From Deltaproteobacteria bacterium (GTDB taxonomy: Bacteria; Desulfobacterota; Deferrimicrobia; Deferrimicrobiales; Deferrimicrobiaceae): a stretch of DNA of 19,648 nt. The translations under genes were made by a program, and so were the position numbers. The stretch spans positions 1-19,648 of the forward strand of contig JANXPS010000112.1 in assembly GCA_025357175.1 (NCBI GenBank), written 5' to 3'. Shown one piece after another: positions 1 to 8,108 of the stretch. The notes beneath the pieces were generated by a model. The model saw only the letters and a program-made list of their open reading frames with translations. It ran no database searches and was not told the origin of the DNA. The stretch's first letter is position 1. Every line of letters begins with the position of its first letter.

Positions 1-135
1 CACCGTGCGCTACTTCGCGAAAGCGACATCGAGAAGACCGTCGGAAAGCCGTGTGCGGGAAATCCGCACGCACGGTTTGAAAGGGGGATCTGGAAACGGG
101 GTGGCGTAATCGCCACTACTGCGCCAGAATTCTAC
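1..135 (+). mobile_element. Group II intron, 3' end (domains V and VI)
   Basis: This is the 3' terminal part of a group II self-splicing intron; the rest, including any reverse transcriptase gene, lies left of the window. Domain V can be folded at 46-78: an 8 bp lower stem (46-53 with 71-78) carrying the AGC catalytic triad at 47-49, a two-base bulge at 69-70, a 5 bp upper stem (54-58 with 64-68) and a GAAA-type loop. Domain VI follows, with a perfect 6 bp hairpin (101-106 with 111-116, loop TAAT) inside a second stem (89-93 with 124-128). The likely intron end is the CTAC at 132-135, giving an AC 3' terminus. The next gene's ATG begins at 138. The exact splice site and intron class are inferred by eye. 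Confidence 0.82.
46..78 (+). ncRNA. Group II intron domain V catalytic hairpin
   Basis: This 33-nt hairpin is the catalytic core of the intron RNA. It has the AGC triad near its 5' end, a fully paired lower helix, a two-nucleotide bulge (CG, 69-70) on the 3' side, and a capped upper helix. This layout is the hallmark of domain V. The loop is GAAAT, one base shorter overall than the commonest 34-nt form, which still falls within the variation I know of in bacterial introns. Confidence 0.8.
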
Positions 136-137
136 CA

Positions 138-1769
138 ATGAAGCCGCTGCGCGTAGCCCTTGCCCAGATCAACACGACCGTCGGAGACATCCGCGGAAAC
201 GCCGCGAAGATTCTCGAATACGCGGCCCTCGCCCGGGATGCGGGCGCCGCACTCGTGCTTTTCCCCGAGCTCGCGATCACCGGCTATCCCCCCGAGGACC
301 TGCTTCTTCGCCCCTCGTTCGTCGCCGAAAACATCGAGGCGTGGCGCGAGGCGGCTTCGGCCATCAAGGGCATCACGGCGGTCGTCGGCTTCGCCGACCG
401 GGACGAGCGGGGCAACGTCTACAATGCGGCGGGCGTCGCTTCCGGGGGGCGGGTCCGGGGCGTCTATCGAAAGATGCGGCTGCCCAACTACGGCGTCTTC
501 GACGAGATGCGCTATTTCGCGAAAGGGTCCGAACCGGTCGTGGTGACGGTCGCCGGGACCGGCGTGGGGCTGACCGTGTGCGAGGACATCTGGGTCGGCG
601 GCGGTCCGATGACGCGCGAGGCGAAATCGGGCGCGGGGCTCGTCGTCAACATATCGGCGTCGCCGTATCATGCGGGGAAGTGGGAGACGCGCCGCAAGCT
701 GCTGGCGCGCCGGGCGAAGGCCTCCGGCTGCGCGATGGCCTACTGCAACCTCGTCGGGGGGCAGGACGAGCTGGTGTTCGACGGCGGCTCGATGGTGGTC
801 GGAGAGAGGGGCGAACTTCTCGCCAGGGCGCCTCAATTCGAGGAAGCGCTCCTAATGTGCGACCTTGGCGGCAAGCGGCACGCCGGGGGGCCGATCGCCC
901 CGCTGCCGGAAACGCGGGAGGATGAGATCTTCCAGGCGCTCGTCCTGGGCACGCGGGACTATCTCGAAAAGAACCGTTTCCCGGGCGCGATCATCGGCCT
1001 TTCGGGCGGGATCGATTCGGCGCTGGTCGCGGCGATCGCGAAGGAGGCGCTCGGCGCGAGCCGGGTGGGCGGCGTGACGCTGTCCTCGGTCTATACGTCG
1101 CCGGAGAGCGTCGCGGATGCGCACCGGCTGGCGGAAAACCTCGGCATCCGCTGCATCGACCTCTCGATCCGGGAGGCGTGCGAGGCGTTCGAGGGGACGC
1201 TGGCGCCGTCCTTTGCCGGCCGCGCGAAAGATCTCACCGAGGAAAACCTGCAGGCGCGCGTTCGCGGCACGATCCTGATGGCGCTGTCGAACAAGTTCGG
1301 CGAGATGGTGCTGACCACCGGGAACAAGAGCGAGATGAGCGTGGGTTACGCGACGCTCTACGGAGACATGGCGGGCGGATTCGCGGTGATCAAGGATCTG
1401 TTCAAGACGACGGTCTTCGCGGTGTGCCGGGACTACAACCGCCGCTGCGGCTTCGACGCGATCCCCGAAAACATCCTGGTCAAGCCCCCCTCCGCCGAAC
1501 TGCGCCCCGGCCAGAAGGATTCCGACTCGCTGCCCGAATACGACGTGCTCGACGGCGTGCTCAAGATGTACGTCGAGGAAGAGAAGAGTTTCGCCGAGAT
1601 GGTCGAGGCGGGTTATCCGGAAGACATCGTCCGGCGTGTCGTGTCGCTGGTCGACGGCAGCGAGTACAAGCGGCGGCAGGCGCCCCCCGGCGTCAAGATC
1701 ACGCCGCGCGCCCTGGGCAAGGACCGCCGCATGCCGATCACCAACCGCGCCAATCGGCAAGGCCGGTGA
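138..1769 (+). CDS. nadE: Glutamine-dependent NAD+ synthetase
   Basis: NadE makes NAD+ from nicotinic acid adenine dinucleotide, ATP and glutamine, the last step of NAD synthesis in the cytoplasm. The 543-residue protein is of normal length for the two-domain form. The N-terminal nitrilase-type glutaminase (about 1-255) shows the Glu44, Lys112 and Cys148 catalytic triad in the contexts FPELAITGYP, YRKMRLPNYG and LTVCEDIW. The C-terminal synthetase domain has the ATP pyrophosphatase loop SGGIDSA at 289-295, the TTGNKSE segment near 393-399 and the classic ending YKRRQAPPGVKITPRA. The ATG at 138 gives the expected N-terminus, but the group II intron ends only two bases before it and no Shine-Dalgarno is visible next to it. 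The native ribosome site is therefore probably in the upstream exon outside the window. Confidence 0.97.
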   Translation: MKPLRVALAQINTTVGDIRGNAAKILEYAALARDAGAALVLFPELAITGYPPEDLLLRPSFVAENIEAWREAASAIKGITAVVGFADRDERGNVYNAAGVASGGRVRGVYRKMRLPNYGVFDEMRYFAKGSEPVVVTVAGTGVGLTVCEDIWVGGGPMTREAKSGAGLVVNISASPYHAGKWETRRKLLARRAKASGCAMAYCNLVGGQDELVFDGGSMVVGERGELLARAPQFEEALLMCDLGGKRHAGGPIAPLPETREDEIFQALVLGTRDYLEKNRFPGAIIGLSGGIDSALVAAIAKEALGASRVGGVTLSSVYTSPESVADAHRLAENLGIRCIDLSIREACEAFEGTLAPSFAGRAKDLTEENLQARVRGTILMALSNKFGEMVLTTGNKSEMSVGYATLYGDMAGGFAVIKDLFKTTVFAVCRDYNRRCGFDAIPENILVKPPSAELRPGQKDSDSLPEYDVLDGVLKMYVEEEKSFAEMVEAGYPEDIVRRVVSLVDGSEYKRRQAPPGVKITPRALGKDRRMPITNRANRQGR

Positions 1770-1894
1770 CCGAACCGATGTCCCCCCGTTCCCCCGGGTC
1801 GCTGATCAGGACGCTGCTGATCTACCTCGTCCTCCCCGCGCTGCTGCTCGTCTTGATGGCGTGGGCGACCGGCTTTTTCACGAAAACCGGGTGA
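1766..1894 (+). CDS. Possible small single-pass membrane protein
   Basis: A 42-residue reading frame begins at a GTG that overlaps the nadE stop (GTGA), or at an ATG at 1778 giving 38 residues. Its middle is a continuous hydrophobic stretch (LLIYLVLPALLLVLMAWA) preceded by Arg and followed by a short Lys-containing tail, so it reads as one membrane helix with few other features. The overlap suggests translational coupling to nadE. I do not recognise a family. Such short frames arise by chance in GC-rich DNA, but the clean helix flanked by charged residues makes a real peptide plausible. Confidence 0.4.
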   Translation: MTEPMSPRSPGSLIRTLLIYLVLPALLLVLMAWATGFFTKTG

Positions 1895-1982
1895 CGCGCC
1901 GGTCCCTGTAAAGGCCATTGTGCATGCCGTTGTCTTCGTGATGCTTCTTCGCTTATTTATGCGTCGGGGCGGTCTCCGCGGG

Positions 1983-3650
1983 TCACCGCACGTTGACGGT
2001 CGTGTGGGCCGCGATCCGCACCAGGCCCGGCTTGGCCCCCTTGAACTTCGAGACGTCCCGGGCCGCCGCCAGGAACACCGACACGTTCGACGCCCCCTTC
2101 GCCTTGCTGTTAAGCACCGCGAGCCGGGCCGCCTCCTCGATCACCTCGGCCGGGAGCTCGGCGCCGGAGGGCTTCTTCACCAGCACGTGGCTCCCCGGAA
2201 TCCCCTGCGCGTGCAGCCAGAGGTCGTCGGGGGCGGCCAGTTCCCGCACGATCCGGTCGTTGCCGACGTTGTTTCGGCCGACCAGCAGCACGTATCCCCG
2301 GAACTCGATCCGCTCGACCTGGGGAATGAGCGGTTGCGCGGCCGCGGCCTTCTTTTTCTTCTGCGGCCCCTTTTTCCCGCCCGACTGCTTCGGGGCGTGC
2401 GCTTCGGACAGTTCCTGCCGGATCGCGAGCAGTTCCCCTACCGTCTTCGCATCGGCCAGCTGCGCTTCCAGCGATTCGAGGTAATAGACGGATTCCGTGA
2501 TGTCCCGGATCCGGTTCCGGACGATCTCCGCCGCTCCCTTCGCCTTCTTCGCCATCCGGAAATAACGTTCCATGTTCTCGACGGGCGTTTTTGCGGGGTC
2601 GAGCGGAATCCCCTCGAATTCGGTCATCCCCTTGCGGATGCGGCCCAGCGCGTATTTCAGCGTCTCCCCGGAGGCGGCTCCTTCAAGCCCGTCCCGAAGG
2701 CGTGCCTCGTCGCCTTCCACTTTTTCCAGCGTGTTGCGTTCCTTCCGGAGCAGCGCGCCGAGGCGGGAACCGATCTGCTGCCGGAGTGTCGATTCGTCGC
2801 GAAGCGTGGTGACCGTCCCGTAGAAATGGTCCGCGGCCGCGTTGGCGCCGTCGAACGGTTCGAAGGAAACGAAGCCCGCGCCGGGGCAGGGAAAGGGGAG
2901 CAGTCGCGACTTCCCCGATGGCGTGGTTGCGATGCCCGCCTGAAGGTCGGCCGCGTCGTAGCGGCGCGCCAGCTCCCGGATGGCGGCATGAAGGGATGAC
3001 GGCCCGTCGCAGTTTACGACGGCGCAGTCCGCAAGTTCCCGGCCAAGGCCCGTCACGGCGCGTTGCAACGCCCGGCCCGCGCCCTCGATCGAACCCGCCG
3101 ACCACACGGCCTCGGCATCCGCCAGGGAAAATTCGGGCAAAAAGATCCGGTCGGGCTTCGGCAACGGCCGGTAGGCGATTCCCGCCACCACCTCGCGGAT
3201 ATCGCTCTCGTCGGGGGATACCGCGCGAAGCGGTTCGAGGATGGTGCCGTCGCCGTCGACGTAGATCAGGTTGGCGTGCCGCCCGAACAGTTCGGCGTAC
3301 AGCGTGGTCCGGGCGTGCAGCGCGTCCGGACGCCCCGAGGCAAAGTCGATCCGGACCGATCGGTCGAACGGCGCGACTTCCACCCGTTCGACGCGCATGC
3401 CTTCCAGGTGCCTGCGAAGGTAGCGGCAGAAGCGGGGCGGCGTTTGCGGATTGGGCGGCTTTCGCGAGACGAGGTGGATCCGGCAAAGCTCGGGGTCGGC
3501 GGAAAGGAGCAATAGCCGGTCGGCGCGCCCCGTCCAGAGGACGAGGACGATGTCGCGTGGGCCGGGCTGGTGGACCTTGGATACGAGGGCACCGGTGATT
3601 TCACGGGACAGCTCGGAAACGACCTGCCGTACGAGGAAGGCGTCCATCAA
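1983..3650 (-). CDS. rqcH: NFACT family protein RqcH (Rqc2 homologue)
   Basis: NFACT/RqcH proteins bind stalled 50S subunits carrying peptidyl-tRNA and recruit tRNA-Ala to add C-terminal alanine tails that mark the chain for degradation. The 555 residues show the family layout: NFACT-N from the start (AFLVRQVVSEL; the Asp96-Arg97 pair needed for tailing in RqcH, in APFDRSVRIDF; the GRHANLIYVD segment at 123-132), a middle helical and coiled-coil region (about 285-415), a Lys-rich linker (421-435) and the NFACT-R domain (about 445-555) with GRNNVGNDRIVRE, DDLWLHAQGIPGSHV and the closing PGLV...TTVNVR. Older annotation calls such proteins fibronectin-binding. The glutaredoxin gene ends 10 bp upstream, so the two are probably co-transcribed. 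Confidence 0.92.
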   Translation of the reverse strand: MMDAFLVRQVVSELSREITGALVSKVHQPGPRDIVLVLWTGRADRLLLLSADPELCRIHLVSRKPPNPQTPPRFCRYLRRHLEGMRVERVEVAPFDRSVRIDFASGRPDALHARTTLYAELFGRHANLIYVDGDGTILEPLRAVSPDESDIREVVAGIAYRPLPKPDRIFLPEFSLADAEAVWSAGSIEGAGRALQRAVTGLGRELADCAVVNCDGPSSLHAAIRELARRYDAADLQAGIATTPSGKSRLLPFPCPGAGFVSFEPFDGANAAADHFYGTVTTLRDESTLRQQIGSRLGALLRKERNTLEKVEGDEARLRDGLEGAASGETLKYALGRIRKGMTEFEGIPLDPAKTPVENMERYFRMAKKAKGAAEIVRNRIRDITESVYYLESLEAQLADAKTVGELLAIRQELSEAHAPKQSGGKKGPQKKKKAAAAQPLIPQVERIEFRGYVLLVGRNNVGNDRIVRELAAPDDLWLHAQGIPGSHVLVKKPSGAELPAEVIEEAARLAVLNSKAKGASNVSVFLAAARDVSKFKGAKPGLVRIAAHTTVNVR

Positions 3651-3660
3651 GGTGCGGGGG

Positions 3661-3918
3661 CTAGATTGCCCCCGCCTCGCGCAGATCCTTCTCGAAGCGG
3701 GCGCCGTCGAAGCGGTCTCCCGACACGATCGTCCCCTCGACGTCGAGTGTGGGCACCATCCGCATCCCGTGGTTGAGCCGCATCACGATCGCGGCGGCCT
3801 CCGGCGCGTCGTCGATGTTGATCTCCTCGTAGGCGATGCCTCGGGCGTCGAGGAACCGTTTCGCCAGCCGGCAGTCGCCGCACCACGTGGTCGAGTACAT
3901 GACGATCCGCTTTCCCAT
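3661..3918 (-). CDS. Glutaredoxin-like protein (CGDC active site)
   Basis: A compact 85-residue thioredoxin-fold protein. It has the redox motif WCGDC (Cys13, Cys16) after the first beta strand, the cis-proline of the fold at Pro56 (MVPTL) and the usual GD pair (Gly67-Asp68) in the last third. Such small proteins resemble mycoredoxin/NrdH-type glutaredoxins and reduce disulphides or mixed disulphides in the cytoplasm. The exact electron donor and partner cannot be told from the sequence. It sits just downstream of the LOG-family gene (19 bp) and 10 bp upstream of rqcH on the same strand. Confidence 0.88.
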   Translation of the reverse strand: MGKRIVMYSTTWCGDCRLAKRFLDARGIAYEEINIDDAPEAAAIVMRLNHGMRMVPTLDVEGTIVSGDRFDGARFEKDLREAGAI

Positions 3919-3937
3919 CCAGCTTCTCCCGCCGAGG

Positions 3938-4738
3938 CTACTTGGCTGTCTTGGCCGTTTTGCGGCGCACGGCGGTTTTCGCCTTTCCCTTGGCGGTTTC
4001 GTTCGCCGCCTTGGGGGGCAGTTTGTTCCGCTCGCGCCGTTCGCCGACCGGACGGATCTGCTTCTCGTGGAATGCGACGATATGGGCCGCCGCCTCTTCT
4101 GGGTCGTCGGTGACGAAAAACAGGTCGAGATCGGCCGGGGAGATCATCCCTTCGCGCACCATGGTGTTCTTGATCCAGTCGAGGAGGCCGCCCCAGAATT
4201 TCTTGCCCATCAGGACGACCGGAAAGCGCCGAAGCTTGCCGGTCTGGATGAGCGTAAGCGACTCGAAGAACTCGTCGAGCGTGCCGAATCCGCCGGGCAT
4301 GATGATGTAGCCCGAAGCGTATTTCACGAACATGACCTTGCGGACGAAGAAATAGCGGAAGGTGAGCGACTTGTCCTGGAAACGGTTCGGCTTCTGCTCC
4401 ATCGGCAGGTGGATGTTGAGGCCGACCGAAAGCCCCTTCCCTTTTTGCGCGCCATGGTTGGCCGCCTCCATGATGCCGGGGCCGCCTCCCGAGATGACCG
4501 CGAAGCCTCGCCGCGCGAGCAGTTCGGCGACGTCCTGGGCCTTCTTGTAGAACTTGTCGTTCCTGCCCGTGCGGGCGCTGCCGAAGATCGTGATCGCGGG
4601 CCCGATGTGGGACAGCGACTCGAACCCTTCGACGAACTCGCTCATGATGCGGAACACGCGCCAGGTTTCGCTTCCGGCCAGATCTTCCACTGAAATCCCC
4701 CTCGTCAAATCATCGTTTGTTTTGGAACACTCCCCCAT
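3938..4738 (-). CDS. LOG family nucleotide 5'-monophosphate nucleosidase
   Basis: LOG-family proteins cleave the base from nucleoside 5'-monophosphates. The plant-type members activate cytokinins, while bacterial members are often housekeeping purine or pyrimidine nucleosidases. Using the ATG at 4738 the protein has 266 residues. It shows the Rossmann-like core, FGSAR, GGGPGIMEAAN at 84-94 and the catalytic PGGFGTLDE at 148-156, plus the YFFVRKVMFVKYA segment of the TIGR00730 group. The reading frame stays open upstream to 4843, but those residues are Cys/Pro/Arg-rich and unlike the family, so I chose 4738. An unusual Lys/Ala-rich basic tail (about 25 residues, KGKAKTAVRRKTAKTAK) follows the conserved domain. 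Substrate is not predictable. Confidence 0.9.
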   Translation of the reverse strand: MGECSKTNDDLTRGISVEDLAGSETWRVFRIMSEFVEGFESLSHIGPAITIFGSARTGRNDKFYKKAQDVAELLARRGFAVISGGGPGIMEAANHGAQKGKGLSVGLNIHLPMEQKPNRFQDKSLTFRYFFVRKVMFVKYASGYIIMPGGFGTLDEFFESLTLIQTGKLRRFPVVLMGKKFWGGLLDWIKNTMVREGMISPADLDLFFVTDDPEEAAAHIVAFHEKQIRPVGERRERNKLPPKAANETAKGKAKTAVRRKTAKTAK

Positions 4739-4848
4739 TTTGATGACACATTCCCGCGATGCTGGCAAGCGGCACGACGCGTCGGGAGGAGGCGAGCAAC
4801 CGCGGGGATGTCTCGAAGCATCTAAATGAACGCAGGAGGACATGGGCC

Positions 4849-5862
4849 ATGAAATCGAAGATCGGAGAAAAAGTCCCGTTTCTGGAATTCAACGAGGTGT
4901 TCGTGACCGGGGGAACCGGCTTCATCGGGACGCGCGTGTGCCGGGCGCTGATCGCCAGGGGGTGGCTGCCTCGGCTGCTGGTCCGGGAAGGATCGGAGGC
5001 GAAGATCCCGCGGGATATCCGGCGAAAATGCCGAATTTCGCTCGGCGACGTCACCGATTCCGAGTCCGTCCTCAACGCGGCGCAGAGCACGGACGCGATC
5101 ATCAACCTGGTCGGCATCATCCGCGAGTTTCCGGCGAAGGGGATCACTTTCGAAAAGCTGCATGTCGAGGCGACGCGCAACGTCGTCGCGGCGGCCAGGT
5201 TCTGGAAGATCCCGCGGATCGTCCACATGAGCGCCCTAGGCGCATTGGCCGGCAGCCCGGTCGCCTACTACGACACGAAGGGACGGGCGGAGGGGCTGGT
5301 TCGCGAATCGGGGCTCGACTGGACGCTGTTCCGCCCGTCGATCGTCTTCGGCGAGGGGGACAAGTTCCTGTCGCTATTGTCGGGGATCGTCCCGAAGGCT
5401 CCGGTCATGCCGGTTCCGGGCGACGGCCGCTACGAGGTGCAGCCGGTCTGGGTCGGCGACGTGGCGCGCGGCTTCGCCGAGTCGCTTTCGAAAAAGGAAA
5501 GCATCGGTCGAAGCTTCGACGTGGGCGGCCTCGAGCGCTACAGCTATGACGCGCTGCTCGACGAGATCGGCGCTGCGGCTGGCCGGGCGCATGTCCGCAA
5601 GGCGCACGTCCCGCTGCCGCTGGTCAAGGCCGGGGTGCGCTTCCTGTCGCGCTTCAAGTGGTATCCGATGTCGCCCGACATGCTGGCGATGCTGACGCAC
5701 GGAAGCGTGTGCGACCCGGCCGCGTTCCAGTCGGTATTCGGAAGCCACCTGGTCTCGCTGCGCGAGTACCTGTCGTGCACGGCGCGCGGGGCGATCCTGC
5801 CGGTTCGCTCCGTCGCGGGCGAAGAGGAGGAGTCGGTCCGGGGGCCCCGAAAGGCGGCGTAG
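4849..5862 (+). CDS. NAD-dependent epimerase, complex I NDUFA9-like
   Basis: An atypical short-chain dehydrogenase of 337 residues. The N-terminus carries the dinucleotide-binding fold VFVTGGTGFIG (glycines 21, 22, 24 and 27). Further on are HMSALGA (Ser128), the Tyr140-xxx-Lys144 pair, DWTLFRPSIVFGEGD and QPVWVGDVA, the signature series of the NDUFA9 (39 kDa complex I accessory subunit)-like group. In bacteria these proteins are of uncertain function, with NAD(P) binding expected and a sugar-nucleotide or quinone-related substrate possible. The start at 4849 is supported by AGGAGG at 4834-4839, nine bases upstream. An ATG at 4842 is in another frame. The C-terminal 20 residues are acidic then basic and look disordered. 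Confidence 0.88.
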   Translation: MKSKIGEKVPFLEFNEVFVTGGTGFIGTRVCRALIARGWLPRLLVREGSEAKIPRDIRRKCRISLGDVTDSESVLNAAQSTDAIINLVGIIREFPAKGITFEKLHVEATRNVVAAARFWKIPRIVHMSALGALAGSPVAYYDTKGRAEGLVRESGLDWTLFRPSIVFGEGDKFLSLLSGIVPKAPVMPVPGDGRYEVQPVWVGDVARGFAESLSKKESIGRSFDVGGLERYSYDALLDEIGAAAGRAHVRKAHVPLPLVKAGVRFLSRFKWYPMSPDMLAMLTHGSVCDPAAFQSVFGSHLVSLREYLSCTARGAILPVRSVAGEEEESVRGPRKAA

Positions 5863-5885
5863 GATCCGTCAGGGGGCGGGCGTCG

Positions 5886-6305
5886 TCATTCCCCGATGAT
5901 CTTGACCAGAACCCGTTTGCGCCGGCGGCCGTCGAACTCGCCGTAAAAGATCCGCTCCCACGGTCCCAGGTCGAGCCGGCCCTCGGTCACGGCCACCACC
6001 ACCTCGCGTCCCATGATCTGGCGCTTCAGGTGCGCGTCGCCGTTGTCTTCGCCGGTGTCGTTGTGCCGGTACTGCCGGATCGGCTCGTGCGGCGCAAGCT
6101 GCTCGAGCCACCGCTCATAGTCGGCATGAAGCCCCGACTCGTTGTCGTTGATAAAAACCGACGCCGTGATGTGCATCGCGTTGACGAGGCACAGCCCTTC
6201 GCGGATGCCGCTCTCGCGCAGGCACTCCTCGACCTTGGGCGTGATGTGCAGAAACGCCCGCCGCGTCGGGATGTCGAACCACAGTTCCTTCCGGTAGCTC
6301 TTCAT
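5886..6305 (-). CDS. YjbQ family protein (UPF0047)
   Basis: A 139-residue protein of the YjbQ/UPF0047 family, often annotated as secondary thiamine-phosphate synthase because E. coli YjbQ has weak activity of that kind. Its real role is unsettled. The family signature is complete: HITASVFINDNE (about 45-56), the His-rich YRHNDTGEDNGDAHLK (about 79-94), IMGREVVVAVTEGRLDLG and the closing IFYGEFDGRRRKRVLVKIIGE region. These conserved His and Asp residues line a metal-binding pocket in known structures. The gene converges on the epimerase with only 23 bp between the stop codons and is divergent from ettA. Confidence 0.92.
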   Translation of the reverse strand: MKSYRKELWFDIPTRRAFLHITPKVEECLRESGIREGLCLVNAMHITASVFINDNESGLHADYERWLEQLAPHEPIRQYRHNDTGEDNGDAHLKRQIMGREVVVAVTEGRLDLGPWERIFYGEFDGRRRKRVLVKIIGE

Positions 6306-6422
6306 GGTCTATCCTTGGAAAGGGGGATGGAACCGGTATACCACGATCTCGCGGACCGTTGGTGCCGCTGTGATGGTATAGTCTCTCTCCCGTAATTTCT
6401 CTCCAAAGAAGGAGCTTTCGAT

Positions 6423-8099
<1,677 letters not shown>

Positions 8100-8108
8100 T
8101 CGGGTCGA

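Noticed and set aside
1920..2999. Long plus-strand reading frame opposite rqcH
   Set aside because: It is antisense to a clear NFACT gene, is rich in Arg, Pro and Gly, has no recognisable domain, and is expected from codon bias in GC-rich genes.
4739..4843. Upstream extension of the LOG-family gene to 4843
   Set aside because: The extra residues are Cys/Pro/Arg-rich and unlike the family, and they fill the divergent promoter region up to the epimerase gene.
6359..6382. Promoter for ettA (TTGGTG ... TATAGT)
   Set aside because: TATAGT is a fair -10, but the only -35-like hexamer is 12 bases away, too close to be convincing.
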